Numbered from the stretch's first letter, positions 20,736 through 29,294 are shown. The stretch: DNA of 35,015 nucleotides from an uncultured Candidatus Nemicrothrix sp. (GCA_903867185.1 CAIPQK010000158.1:1-35015), one strand, 5' to 3'. Notes: generated by a model not told the origin, from the letters alone. Program-made: numbers and translations.

Positions 20736-21929
20736 GTGAGCAGCTGGACATTCACCTCTGAATCGGTCACCGAGGGTCATCCCGACAAGATGGCCGATCA
20801 GATCTCCGATGCCATTCTCGATGCCATGCTGGCCAACGACCCAATGAGTCGTGTCGCATGTGAGACCCTCGTGACCACAGGCTTGGCCATCATCGCCGGC
20901 GAGGTCACGACCACGGGTTACGTCGACATTCCGAGCATTGTGCGCGACACCATTAAGGGCATCGGTTACGACCGCGAGTCCTACGGCTACGACGGCGAGA
21001 CCGTGGGCGTCATGGTCAGTCTCGATGCGCAGTCTTCCGATATCGCTCAAGGCGTTGACGACTCCGAAGAGGTTCGCTCCGGTACGTCAGGTGAAGACAT
21101 CCTCAATAAGCAGGGCGCGGGCGACCAAGGAATGATGTTCGGTTACGCGTGTAACGAAACCGACGTGCTTATGCCCCTTCCGATTCACGTTGCTCATCGC
21201 ATGGCCGAGCGCCTTGCCGATGTCCGCAAGGCCGGAACCGTTCCGTACCTTCGCCCTGATGGCAAAACGCAGGTCACCTTCGATTACGAAAATGGCAAGC
21301 CTGTTCGTTTGCGCACCGTCTTGATCTCAACGCAGCACGATGAAGGCATCGATCGCGAAGATGCAATTCGCCCCGACCTCATCGAACACGTCATTCGACC
21401 AGTCATCCCTGCACAGTTCGCTAATGACGATTACCAGGTGCTCGTGAACCCGACTGGCCGATTCGTTATCGGCGGTCCGGTCGGCGACGCCGGGCTCACC
21501 GGTCGCAAGATCATTGTCGACACCTACGGCGGCATGGCTCGTCACGGTGGCGGCGCATTCTCAGGCAAGGATCCTTCAAAGGTCGATCGTTCCGCTGCCT
21601 ACGCCGCTCGTTGGGTTGCCAAGAACGTTGTGGCCGCCGGTGCTGCAGATCGTTGTGAAGTCCAGGTTGCTTACGCCATTGGTGTTGCGCATCCGGTTTC
21701 GATCATGGTCGAAACCTTCGGCACCAATACGGTTGACGAAGAAAAGATCGCCGCAGCAGTGCGCAATGTCTTCGACCTTCGTCCCGCCGCGATTTCCCGC
21801 GACCTCGATCTTCGTAAGCCCCGTTACAAGCAAACGGCGGCCTACGGACACTTTGGTCGAACGGGCGATGCGTTCACTTGGGAACGTACCGATCGCGTCG
21901 AAGCTCTCAAGTCGGAACTCGGTCTCTGA
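20736..21929 (+). CDS. metK: S-adenosylmethionine synthetase
   Basis: A 397-residue tetrameric enzyme making S-adenosylmethionine from methionine and ATP. The N-terminal [32 protein letters not shown], and [19 protein letters not shown] are the family signatures and are intact. The GTG start has AGGAG 6 nt upstream. The adjacent coaBC and priA genes follow the usual actinobacterial order. The methyltransferases encoded in this window use its product. Confidence 0.97.
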   Translation: MSSWTFTSESVTEGHPDKMADQISDAILDAMLANDPMSRVACETLVTTGLAIIAGEVTTTGYVDIPSIVRDTIKGIGYDRESYGYDGETVGVMVSLDAQSSDIAQGVDDSEEVRSGTSGEDILNKQGAGDQGMMFGYACNETDVLMPLPIHVAHRMAERLADVRKAGTVPYLRPDGKTQVTFDYENGKPVRLRTVLISTQHDEGIDREDAIRPDLIEHVIRPVIPAQFANDDYQVLVNPTGRFVIGGPVGDAGLTGRKIIVDTYGGMARHGGGAFSGKDPSKVDRSAAYAARWVAKNVVAAGAADRCEVQVAYAIGVAHPVSIMVETFGTNTVDEEKIAAAVRNVFDLRPAAISRDLDLRKPRYKQTAAYGHFGRTGDAFTWERTDRVEALKSELGL

Positions 21930-21959
21930 TCCTCTTGGGTCACTCGGAGCGGCGCTGAA

Positions 21960-23822
21960 ATGGTCGCCGATCCGCAACAACCATCGCTGTCTTTCGATCC
22001 GCCACAGCCGGTGGGCTCAAACGAGCCTGACATTGAGATCACGATTGCTCCCGACGGATCCGTTTCGGACATCGACCTGTCCGATCAACATGTTGTACGC
22101 GTGCGTCCCGATGTGCCGGCCATCGACAAAACTTTTGACTATCTCGTTCCGCCGCAGATGTCTGAACAGATACGCGTCGGCACGATCGTGCGTATTGCAC
22201 TTCACGGGCGTCGCGTCGGTGGGTGGGTCGTCGAAGATCGAGTCGAACCGCCGAAAGGAGTCAAGCTCCAATCGCTGGCGAAAGTTTCGGGATGGGGGCC
22301 ACCTCCCGAACTGTTCGATCTCGCCGAATGGGCATCGTGGCGATGGGCTGGTCGGCCAGCGGCACTGCTGAATACTGCATCGCCATCGACAGTGGTGCGT
22401 GGGTTGCCGCGTGCCCCGGCTCGAACTCCACCGCCGGCCCCCATCGGATCCGATGAGGTTCATGATCTCGCCCAAGAGGCACTGGCCGGTGGCGTCGCCA
22501 CACTTCGCCTCGCACCTGCAGTCGACCCATATCCAGTGCTCCTCGCTGCAGCGGCACTCGGGCCAATCCTTGTTGCTGCTCCGGTTGCGTCGATGGCGCG
22601 ACATCTTGGGGTTCGGCTGCGCAGAGCTGGACTTCCCGTCGCGCTTCTTCCCGACGACTGGTCTCTCGCTCGAGCAGGCTGGGCGAATGTTTTTGGTTCG
22701 CGTTCGGCTGCATTTGCTCCGATCGCTTCACCGGCGGCCATCGTTGTTCTCGACGAACACGATGAATCGTTTCAGCAAGAGCAAGCTCCCACGTGGAATG
22801 CCCGAGATGTATTGATTGAACGAGCAAGACGAGCGGGCATCCCGTGTCTCTTGGTCAGTCCAACACCATCCCTCGAGGCCCTCGATGCGGGACGATTGAT
22901 TACACAATCGCGTAGTGCCGAACGAGCAGGTTGGCCGCTCGTCGATCTCATCGACAGGCGTGACGAACCGCCCGGTTCAGGCTTGTTTAGCGAACGCTTG
23001 GTGGACGCGTTGCGTAGTGATGGTCGTGTGGTGTGCATCTTGAATCGCAAAGGACGCTCACGACTTTCATCATGTGCTGCATGCGGAGAGGTTGCAGCAT
23101 GCGAGAAGTGTTCGGCAGCAGTGGTGCAAGGCGACGATGGAGCACTTGTTTGTCTCCGCTGCGACACCGTTCGACCATTGCTCTGCGTGAAGTGCGGCGG
23201 AACAAAAATGAAGAATCTGCGTGCCGGTGTTAATCGTGTCCGAGAGGAACTCGAAGCCCTCGTACGCGAACCAGTCGCTGAACTCACTGCCGAGCGAGGT
23301 ACCGATGCAGGGGGAACAGGCACCCGTGTCATCGTGGGTACCGAAGCTGCGCTCTACCGAGTTCACAACGCAGATGTTGTGGCGTTTCTTGATTTCGACC
23401 AGGAACTTCTCGCTCCGCGATATCGGGCGGCCGAAGAAGCAATGGCGTTACTCGCTCGCGCCGCTCGTGTTGTTGGTGGACGTGAGGGCGGGGGACGGTT
23501 GCTTGTACAAACCCGCCTTCCTCAGCACGAAGTGCTCCAGGGAGCATTGCTGGCCGAACCCACGCGAGTCTCTGACGCCGAGCGGGCCCGGCGTGAATCG
23601 CTTGGCTTCCCGCCAGCCAAGGTGATGGCGCTGATCTCAGGTGCGTCAGCGGAGGCGTGGGTGAGCGCGTTCGTGGCCCCGATCGGCGTTGATGTGCTTG
23701 GCCCTGCCGACGGCCGTTGGATCGTGCGTGCGTCCGATCACGACACGCTGTGCAACGCTCTCGCCGCGGCAAGCCGGCCTTCGGGTCGACTCCGTATCGA
23801 AGTCGACCCGCTCAGGTTCTAA
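21960..23822 (+). CDS. priA: PriA-like primosomal protein N' (helicase motifs degenerate)
   Basis: A 620-residue protein. The N-terminal DNA-binding region has VVRVRPDVPAIDKTFDYLVP. A zinc region carries eight cysteines in four CxxC pairs (CAAC, CEKC, CLRC, CVKC). The helicase core is altered: where E. coli PriA has a Walker A TGSGKT, the sequence reads LAPAVDPYPVLLAAAALG with no GKT; a Walker B-like VVLDEHDESFQ remains. Actinobacterial PriA homologues are annotated as lacking detectable helicase motifs, so it may recruit replication restart factors without unwinding. The frame is long and intact, which argues against a pseudogene. The ATG follows a GGAGCGG. Confidence 0.9.
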   Translation: MVADPQQPSLSFDPPQPVGSNEPDIEITIAPDGSVSDIDLSDQHVVRVRPDVPAIDKTFDYLVPPQMSEQIRVGTIVRIALHGRRVGGWVVEDRVEPPKGVKLQSLAKVSGWGPPPELFDLAEWASWRWAGRPAALLNTASPSTVVRGLPRAPARTPPPAPIGSDEVHDLAQEALAGGVATLRLAPAVDPYPVLLAAAALGPILVAAPVASMARHLGVRLRRAGLPVALLPDDWSLARAGWANVFGSRSAAFAPIASPAAIVVLDEHDESFQQEQAPTWNARDVLIERARRAGIPCLLVSPTPSLEALDAGRLITQSRSAERAGWPLVDLIDRRDEPPGSGLFSERLVDALRSDGRVVCILNRKGRSRLSSCAACGEVAACEKCSAAVVQGDDGALVCLRCDTVRPLLCVKCGGTKMKNLRAGVNRVREELEALVREPVAELTAERGTDAGGTGTRVIVGTEAALYRVHNADVVAFLDFDQELLAPRYRAAEEAMALLARAARVVGGREGGGRLLVQTRLPQHEVLQGALLAEPTRVSDAERARRESLGFPPAKVMALISGASAEAWVSAFVAPIGVDVLGPADGRWIVRASDHDTLCNALAAASRPSGRLRIEVDPLRF

Positions 23823-23824
23823 CG

Positions 23825-23854
23825 CTTCGACCCACACGGCAGTGGAGTCGGAAG
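23825..23854. terminator. Hairpin between convergent priA and SpoU-family gene
   Basis: CTTC-GAC-CCAC (23825-23835) can pair with GTGG-A-GTC-G-GAAG (23842-23854) around the loop ACGGCA: 11 bp with two single-base bulges. It fills the 38-bp gap between two convergent genes, where a bidirectional terminator would be useful. No T-run follows on either strand, so it is not a canonical intrinsic terminator. Confidence 0.4.
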
Positions 23855-23860
23855 TCGTAC

Positions 23861-24391
23861 TCAGTCCTCGGCAGTCCAGCCCGCGCGTCGCGTCTCATAC
23901 ATTGCGATTGCCGCGGCGGTTCCGACGTTGAGCGAGCCGATCTTGCCCAACTGAGGGATGTAGGCCAGCACATCGGCGCCGGCGAGCAGATCTTTCGAAA
24001 GTCCGCGATCCTCGTGGCCCATCACAATGCAGATGTTTCCCGACAGGTCAGTCTCATGGAGCGGGACCGCACCTTCGGCAAGTTCGACGCCAACAACCCG
24101 ATAGCCAGCGGCATGGGCTGCAGCGAGTGCTTCGGTCGAGGTTTCGCAGGCTGTCGTGGTGACGAATTTCTGTGAACCAAGTGCGGTCTTCTGGACTTTG
24201 GCGTCGGTTGGCGAAGGTGAGCCAACGAGCCACAGATGATCGACGCTGTAAGCCGCTGCGGTTCTAAGGATGGAGCCGAGATTGAAGGGGTTCTGCACGC
24301 CGTCGAGCATCAACGCCATTTTGCGATCGTTCTTTCGTCGCCAGTCGCGATGCAAGCGTTTGAGTTCGGTACCACCAAGATTTCGAGTCAT
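23861..24391 (-). CDS. SpoU/TrmH-family RNA 2'-O-methyltransferase
   Basis: A 176-residue SPOUT enzyme that methylates ribose 2'-OH in tRNA or rRNA. The three SpoU motifs are visible: NPFNLGSILRTAAAYS (motif 1, catalytic Asn and Arg), VMGHEDRGLS (motif 2) and IPQLGKIGSLNVGTAAAIAMYE (motif 3, the trefoil knot that binds AdoMet). It lacks the N-terminal L30-like substrate domain of RlmB. The short N-terminal extension, with TELKRLHRDWRRKNDRK, is basic and could contact RNA. The RNA target cannot be told. The ATG overlaps the stop of the upstream methyltransferase gene (ATGA on the minus strand). Confidence 0.88.
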   Translation of the reverse strand: MTRNLGGTELKRLHRDWRRKNDRKMALMLDGVQNPFNLGSILRTAAAYSVDHLWLVGSPSPTDAKVQKTALGSQKFVTTTACETSTEALAAAHAAGYRVVGVELAEGAVPLHETDLSGNICIVMGHEDRGLSKDLLAGADVLAYIPQLGKIGSLNVGTAAAIAMYETRRAGWTAED

Positions 24392-25035
24392 CGGGCCTTC
24401 ACTTCAAGTAGTCGATATCCCGCGCGCGAACACACGCGAGTGGTGGCCCAACCTTGGGCCGTCATCCAATCAGCAAGAGAGTCGGCCCCGAGATGTCGTT
24501 GCACGACGAGCCATGCCATTCCCGACGGTGTAAGTCGATCGAGCCAAACCGTGAGCATGTGATGCATTGCCGGCTTACCGATTCGGATCGACGGGTTTGA
24601 CCACAGACCGTCGAACCGAGTGGCTGGCAAGGCGGCGAGGTCCTCGGGTGTGCCATCGATGGCAGATCCGTCGGAGTCAACAACGACTGCGTGGATGTCG
24701 GGACAGTCGTTGGCCACACCGTTTTTGGCGGTGAGTGCGACCGCACGTTCGTTTAGGTCAACAGCCCACACCGAACTCGCCGGCGACCGCCGAGCAAGGC
24801 TTACAGCAATCGGGCCGTAGCCGCAGCCAAGGTCGCACACGTTGGCCATCGAAGAAGTGGGGTGAGGCGCCTCTTGCAAGAGCAGTCGGGTTCCGGCATC
24901 GATACGACTCTGTGAAAAAACACCACGGTCGGTGGTGAACTGGAGTTCAAGGTCGGCGAGAGAGAGTTGGATCTCTTGCTCGGCAGAATCCACCGCTGGA
25001 GTCCGGGAGAAGTACTGAGACGATGGGCCGGACAT
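24388..25035 (-). CDS. RsmC/RlmG-like class I methyltransferase
   Basis: A 215-residue AdoMet-dependent methyltransferase of the MTS family. Motif I is DLGCGYGPIAVSLA, an acidic VDLNERAV follows, and motif IV reads WSNPSIRIGK, where RsmC and RlmG have NPPF. The N-terminal FTTDRGVFSQSRIDAGTRLLL matches the family's conserved lead-in. RsmC and RlmG methylate guanine N2 in rRNA, so a guanine in rRNA is a reasonable but unproved target; the single methyltransferase domain lacks the extra N-terminal copy of E. coli RsmC. It is co-transcribed with the SpoU gene and divergent from def. Confidence 0.85.
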   Translation of the reverse strand: MSGPSSQYFSRTPAVDSAEQEIQLSLADLELQFTTDRGVFSQSRIDAGTRLLLQEAPHPTSSMANVCDLGCGYGPIAVSLARRSPASSVWAVDLNERAVALTAKNGVANDCPDIHAVVVDSDGSAIDGTPEDLAALPATRFDGLWSNPSIRIGKPAMHHMLTVWLDRLTPSGMAWLVVQRHLGADSLADWMTAQGWATTRVCSRAGYRLLEVKAR

Positions 25036-25041
25036 GTCACG

Positions 25042-25047
25042 ACGCTA
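25042..25047 (-). promoter_or_regulatory. -10 element TAGCGT for the RsmC-like gene (leaderless)
   Basis: On the minus strand TAGCGT ends 6 nt before the ATG at 25035, predicting RNA that starts at the ATG. It shares the TA step at 25046-25047 with the opposing -10 of def. Confidence 0.6.
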
Positions 25048-25051
25048 CCCT
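25046..25051 (+). promoter_or_regulatory. -10 element TACCCT for def (leaderless)
   Basis: TACCCT ends 6 nt before the ATG of def at 25058, predicting RNA that starts at the ATG. It overlaps by two bases the opposite-strand -10 hexamer of the RsmC-like gene. A GAGG sits at 25053-25056 but would be too close to the ATG for a normal ribosome binding site. Confidence 0.6.
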
Positions 25052-25057
25052 TGAGGC

Positions 25058-25600
25058 ATGGCTCCGCACTTGATCCGCATCATCGGTGATCCCGTGCTTA
25101 CGCAACGCGCCACCGAGGTAACAAACGTCGATGGTGCTTTTGCAAAGCTCGTGCAGGACATGTTCGGCACGATGTACGAAGCACCTGGGGTCGGTCTTGC
25201 TGCTCCCCAGATTGGCGTGCAGAAACGATTCTTCGTCTTTGACTATGACGATGAGCCTGGCGTGATCATCAATCCGGTCATCGTCGAAACTCGTGGCGAA
25301 GCGGAATTCACCGAAGGTTGCCTTTCGATTCCGGGCTTACATTTCGACATCGTTCGCCCTGCCGAGATCCATGTGAAGGGCTACGACCTCGATGGCAACG
25401 AACTCGATCTTGAACTCGACGACTTCGCCTCTCGAGTCTTCCAACACGAGATCGACCATCTCGAGGGCATCCTGATGGAGAAGCACCTCACGGCCGAGCA
25501 ACTTGCCGAAGCCAGATCAACGCTGCGCGAGTTACGCGCTCTCGGGGTAGGGCAACTCCCAGAACCCGAGGTCGGCGCCGGCCGATTCAGGATTCTCTGA
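25058..25600 (+). CDS. def: Peptide deformylase
   Basis: A 180-residue metalloenzyme removing the formyl group from new proteins. The three family motifs are intact: GVGLAAPQIG (44-53, Gln51), EGCLS (86-90, metal ligand Cys88) and QHEIDHLEG (His130 and His134 ligands, catalytic Glu131). Length is typical, with a C-terminal extension of about 40 residues after the last motif. It is followed after 7 nt by fmt, which encodes the enzyme adding the formyl group to initiator tRNA. Confidence 0.96.
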   Translation: MAPHLIRIIGDPVLTQRATEVTNVDGAFAKLVQDMFGTMYEAPGVGLAAPQIGVQKRFFVFDYDDEPGVIINPVIVETRGEAEFTEGCLSIPGLHFDIVRPAEIHVKGYDLDGNELDLELDDFASRVFQHEIDHLEGILMEKHLTAEQLAEARSTLRELRALGVGQLPEPEVGAGRFRIL

Positions 25601-25607
25601 GCACCAC

Positions 25608-26504
25608 ATGACCGAACCGATACTGGCGCGTCCGCCGGCCCGTAGTCAACGCATCGCGTATCTCGGAACCCCTGATGTCGCCGTCGAGCCGCTTCGGGCT
25701 CTTGTGTCTGCAGGCTTCGACGTTGTCATCGTTGTGTCCGGCGCCGATAAACGACGGGGACGGGGGAGCGAGAGTTCACCTTCACCGGTGAAAGCGGCTG
25801 CCCTCGAAATGGGGCTGCCCGTTTCCGATCAACTCGATGATGTCCTCAAATCTTCTATCGATCTCGCCGTCGTGGTCGCTTACGGCCGAATTATCCCGGT
25901 AACGATTCTCGAACGCGTGCCGATGATCAATATTCATTTCTCATTGCTCCCGCGTTGGCGCGGCGCTGCTCCAGTCGAACGGGCCCTACTTGCCGGAGAC
26001 ACAGAGACCGGCGTTTCACTGATGGACATTGGGGTGGAACTCGATATCGGCGATGTTTATGCGGAATCGAGAACGGAGATCGCCGACAACGACACGTTGA
26101 TCACACTTCGTGAGCGCCTCGTGCAGATGGGCGCAACGCTGTTGGTCGATTCGCTGAAGCAAGGGCTTCCTGCACCGCGACCACAAACGGGCGATGTCAC
26201 CTATGCGAAGAAGATTTCCTCTGAGGACCTGCATGTCGACTGGACTCGTGCTGCGAGCGACGTGGACCGTCTCGTGCGGCTTGGCGGTGCATGGACAACG
26301 TTTCGTGGGACACGTTTGAAAATCCACGAAGTGTCGGTTGTTTCGGGTCAGGGGATACCCGGATCAGTCGACGGACTCGTGGTGGCGTGCGGCGAAGGTG
26401 CGGTCGAACTTCTAGTGGTACAGCCAGAAGGCAAAGCGAAACAAGACGCGAGCTCTTGGAAGAACGGCGCTCGCGTAACTTCTACCGATCGATTGGGTCA
26501 ATGA
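25608..26504 (+). CDS. fmt: Methionyl-tRNA formyltransferase
   Basis: A 298-residue enzyme, close to the usual 310, that formylates Met-tRNA(fMet) with 10-formyl-THF. The N-terminal domain starts RIAYLGTPDVAVEPL; the catalytic Asn and His are in MINIHFSLLPRWRGAAP, and TGVSLMDIGVELDIGDV holds the third catalytic residue. The smaller C-terminal OB-like domain (from about residue 205) begins KKISSEDLHVDW. No clear Shine-Dalgarno precedes the ATG, so re-initiation after def is likely. The end overlaps rsmB (ATGA). Confidence 0.95.
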   Translation: MTEPILARPPARSQRIAYLGTPDVAVEPLRALVSAGFDVVIVVSGADKRRGRGSESSPSPVKAAALEMGLPVSDQLDDVLKSSIDLAVVVAYGRIIPVTILERVPMINIHFSLLPRWRGAAPVERALLAGDTETGVSLMDIGVELDIGDVYAESRTEIADNDTLITLRERLVQMGATLLVDSLKQGLPAPRPQTGDVTYAKKISSEDLHVDWTRAASDVDRLVRLGGAWTTFRGTRLKIHEVSVVSGQGIPGSVDGLVVACGEGAVELLVVQPEGKAKQDASSWKNGARVTSTDRLGQ

Positions 26505-27703
26505 CCGAGCCAGCAAAAAAGAAACCTGTTCGCAAGCCCTCAGATGTCGCAGGTGTTGCCGCTCGCCAACTTGCCGCCGAAGCGCTTCTGCGGATTGAGC
26601 GCGATGGTGCCTATGCCAACATCGTCCTTTCGCCACTTCTCGATTCGAGTGGACTCGAACAACGAGACAAGGGGTTCGTCACTGAACTGGTTTACGGAAC
26701 GACGCGTATGCGCCGGTCGTGTGATTGGTTGGTCGACCGGTTTCTTCCCGATCCTGAACGGGTCGACCTCGTCGCTCGCACGTGGCTGCGGCTCGGGGCA
26801 TTTCAACTGGCCTTTTTGGGCACGCCGCCGCATGCAGCGGTGAGCGCCACGGTGGAGGCCGCTCCCAAGAAGATTAGTGGTCTCTGTAATGCGGTCTTGC
26901 GCAAGGTGGCGACATCGTTGCCGGTGGTTTGGCCCTCTGACGAGGTTCGGCTGTCCCAGCCCGATTGGTTGGTCGCTCGGCTTTCCGAGGACCTCGGTCG
27001 CGAACGAGCACTAGCCGCGCTCGAAGCGATGAACGAAGCAGCATCGGTTACGACCCGAGACGATGGCTACATCCAAGACGAAGGGTCACAACTCGTGGCC
27101 GCAGCCGTCGACGCGGAACCCGGCGACTTGATTCTCGATATGTGTGCAGCACCCGGCGGTAAAGCGACGGCACTCGTGAGCGATGGGGCAATCGTGATTG
27201 CCGCGGACATGCGGCCGTCGAGGTTGACGCTGTTGTCGAGCAATCGCGATCGACTCGATATCAGTAGTAACGATATGCACATCGTGGGTGCCGATGGAAC
27301 ATCGCCTCCATTCCGAAGCAACAGTTTTGATCGAGTGCTTCTCGATTCACCCTGCTCGGGTCTCGGAGCGCTTCGTCGTCGTCCCGACGCGCGCTGGCGC
27401 ATCACGCAAAACGACATCGACACGCTTGTTGAAATCCAACGCCGGCTTTTTGCTCAAGCAGTTGATTTGGTTCGACCGGGCGGTGAGGTTGTGTACAGCG
27501 TGTGCACAATTACCTCTGCAGAGACGCTCGGGCTCGATGAATGGGCCGCGAAGAACTATCCGCACCTCGTCGCTCGACCACTTGAGATCGATCCATGGAT
27601 GGCATTGGGTCGAGGTGCAATTCTGCTTCCGCAGGATGAGGGAACTGATGGCATGTATATCCTTCGCCTTCAGGTGCCTGGCGATGAGGAAGTAGCGAAC
27701 TAA
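26501..27703 (+). CDS. rsmB: 16S rRNA m5C967 methyltransferase RsmB (Sun/Fmu)
   Basis: A 400-residue AdoMet-dependent enzyme that methylates cytosine 967 of 16S rRNA in E. coli. The N-terminal NusB-like RNA-binding domain contains AAEALLRIERDGAYANIVL and RDKGFVTELVYGTTR. The catalytic domain has CAAPGGKATALV, LLDSPCSGLGALRRRPDARW with the cysteine of motif IV, and YSVCTITSAE with the nucleophilic cysteine of motif VI. The open frame extends upstream, but ATG 26501 overlaps the fmt stop and precedes the conserved domain. It ends in a TAATG overlap with the next gene. Confidence 0.93.
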   Translation: MTEPAKKKPVRKPSDVAGVAARQLAAEALLRIERDGAYANIVLSPLLDSSGLEQRDKGFVTELVYGTTRMRRSCDWLVDRFLPDPERVDLVARTWLRLGAFQLAFLGTPPHAAVSATVEAAPKKISGLCNAVLRKVATSLPVVWPSDEVRLSQPDWLVARLSEDLGRERALAALEAMNEAASVTTRDDGYIQDEGSQLVAAAVDAEPGDLILDMCAAPGGKATALVSDGAIVIAADMRPSRLTLLSSNRDRLDISSNDMHIVGADGTSPPFRSNSFDRVLLDSPCSGLGALRRRPDARWRITQNDIDTLVEIQRRLFAQAVDLVRPGGEVVYSVCTITSAETLGLDEWAAKNYPHLVARPLEIDPWMALGRGAILLPQDEGTDGMYILRLQVPGDEEVAN

Positions 27704-28194
27704 TGACAGACCATGCTGCGATGACGACACCGGCTGCGGGGTTATCGGCCAAAGTGCTGACGGTTTCCGATGGGGTGGTTGCGGGAACTCGTGAGGACAA
27801 AAGCGGAGCGGCACTTATTGATCGCCTCACCGCCGAAGGTTTTGTGATTGCCGAACACCGTGTTGTTGCTGACGGAATTCAAACTGTCGGTGAAGCAGTG
27901 TTTGAAATGTCTGAAGGATTCAACGGCCTTGTTGTGACGACTGGTGGCACTGGTTTCGGGCCGCGCGATCTTTCGCCCGAAGGCACGCGCATGGTGCTCG
28001 ATCGCGAAGCTCCCGGATTCGCCGAAGCGATGCGTGCAGTGAATCCTCTCGGTCGACTTTCTCGAGCAATTGCAGGTACTCGTGGTCAAGCCCTTGTGGT
28101 GAATACTCCGGGCTCAACTTCTGGTGCGATCGAGTGTCTCGAAGCCATTCTCGATGTCATTCCTCATGCCATTCGATTGTTGGCGGGCGACTGA
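27703..28194 (+). CDS. mogA: MogA/MoaB-family molybdopterin adenylyltransferase
   Basis: A 163-residue MoCF-fold protein. AKVLTVSDGVVAGTREDKSG at the N-terminus, VTTGGTGFGPRDLSPEGT in the middle and VNTPGSTSGAIECLEAI near the end match enzymes that adenylylate molybdopterin before metal insertion in molybdenum cofactor synthesis. MogA and MoaB cannot be separated without a tree. No other moa or moe gene is in the window; it is placed after rsmB, where many actinobacteria have rpe. It is the last gene of the def-fmt-rsmB group, with a one-base overlap at its start. Confidence 0.88.
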   Translation: MTDHAAMTTPAAGLSAKVLTVSDGVVAGTREDKSGAALIDRLTAEGFVIAEHRVVADGIQTVGEAVFEMSEGFNGLVVTTGGTGFGPRDLSPEGTRMVLDREAPGFAEAMRAVNPLGRLSRAIAGTRGQALVVNTPGSTSGAIECLEAILDVIPHAIRLLAGD

Positions 28195-28214
28195 AGAACT
28201 CTGTTGAACACAAG

Positions 28215-28272
28215 TAGTGGTTGAGCCACGTCTGTAATGGACTGAACTGCTTCTAGTGGTAGCCGGTACGAT
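28215..28272 (+). promoter_or_regulatory. ribD upstream region: imperfect direct repeat and possible -10
   Basis: The 114-bp gap before ribD holds TAGTGGTTGAGCC (28215-28227) and TAGTGGTAGCC (28254-28264), an imperfect direct repeat with starts 39 bp apart. The second copy ends just before GTACGAT, which contains a candidate -10 TACGAT (28267-28272). No FMN riboswitch consensus is recognisable. Confidence 0.35.
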
Positions 28273-28308
28273 TGTTGTATCGCGACTATCTCTACTGACG
28301 AGGCCCGC

Positions 28309-29292
28309 ATGGGCCAGGCGATGAGCGCCGCGGCAACTGTTCGACGGCGCGTCGCGCCCCGTCCTTGGGTCGGTGCTGTCGTTGTTCCGGCAGGCGAACC
28401 AACGCATCCGGGATTCGAGGGCGCCACCGATGGACGTGAGGGCCCTCACGCTGAAGTGGTGGCCCTTGCCGCTGCAGGAGACGCTGCGAAAGGTTCAACG
28501 CTTTACGTGACGCTTGAACCTTGCTCTCACCACGGACGCACGCCGCCTTGCGCGGAAGCGATCATCGCTGCGGGTGTTGCGAAAGTTGTCGTTGGTGTGA
28601 CCGATCCCGATTCGAATGTCTCGGGAGCAGGCATTGCTCTTTTGCGCGAAGCCGGCATCGAAGTTTCGGTTGGCTGTTGCGCAGACTTGGTTTCGCAGCA
28701 ACTTGCTCCGTACCTTCACCACCGTTCCACCGGCCGACCGCTCGTTGTTCTTAAATTGGCCTCCACGCTCGACGGTCGAACCGCAGCGCCCGATGGCACC
28801 TCGCAATGGATCACTGGCGAAGAAGCCCGACTCGACGCGCATCGTCTTCGAGCCGACAGTGATGCAGTTCTCGTTGGCGCTGGCACAGTCCAGGCTGACA
28901 ATCCGGCTCTGACGGTTCGACTGCCAAACGATGAGCGTCATCCCGATGACACCGAACCGCTTCGAGTGGTTTTGGGTTCGGCCCCGTCTGGTGCTGCAGT
29001 GCAACCGTGCCTCGAGTTTTCGGGCGACCTAGGCGCGATCCTCGACGATCTGGGCAGCCGTGGGGTGCTGCAACTGATGATCGAGGGCGGAGCAACGGTG
29101 GCGAAGACCTTTCACGAGGCCGGTTTGGTCGATCGATACGTTCTCTATGTGGCTCCAGCGTTTTTCGGGGGCGACAACGCCCAAGGCCTGTTTGTCGGTC
29201 CTGGAGTCAACTCAATAAACGAGCTCTGGCGGGGTCGAATTGTGGACGTGGCTCGGGTGGGGGACGATCTTCGACTGGAGATTGAGGCCTGA
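28309..29292 (+). CDS. ribD: Riboflavin biosynthesis deaminase/reductase RibD
   Basis: A 327-residue bifunctional enzyme performing the second and third steps of riboflavin synthesis. The deaminase domain has WVGAVVVPAG, the zinc motif GPHAEVVAL and LEPCSHHGRTPPC with the two cysteine ligands. The reductase domain has VLKLASTLDGRTAAPDGTSQW, DAVLVGAGTVQADNP and LMIEGGATVAKTF. The usual PNPxVGAV reads PRPWVGAV. The ATG 28309 has GAGG 5 nt upstream; ATG 28321 is a weaker alternative. The frame stays open further upstream without another standard start in the visible promoter region. Confidence 0.93.
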   Translation: MGQAMSAAATVRRRVAPRPWVGAVVVPAGEPTHPGFEGATDGREGPHAEVVALAAAGDAAKGSTLYVTLEPCSHHGRTPPCAEAIIAAGVAKVVVGVTDPDSNVSGAGIALLREAGIEVSVGCCADLVSQQLAPYLHHRSTGRPLVVLKLASTLDGRTAAPDGTSQWITGEEARLDAHRLRADSDAVLVGAGTVQADNPALTVRLPNDERHPDDTEPLRVVLGSAPSGAAVQPCLEFSGDLGAILDDLGSRGVLQLMIEGGATVAKTFHEAGLVDRYVLYVAPAFFGGDNAQGLFVGPGVNSINELWRGRIVDVARVGDDLRLEIEA

Positions 29293-29294
29293 TC

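Noticed and set aside
21960-23822. priA as a pseudogene because the Walker A motif is missing
   Set aside because: The frame is full length with intact zinc cysteines, and loss of helicase motifs is known for actinobacterial PriA.
28195-28308. FMN riboswitch upstream of ribD
   Set aside because: The gap is shorter than the usual element of about 140 nt, and none of its conserved segments is recognisable.
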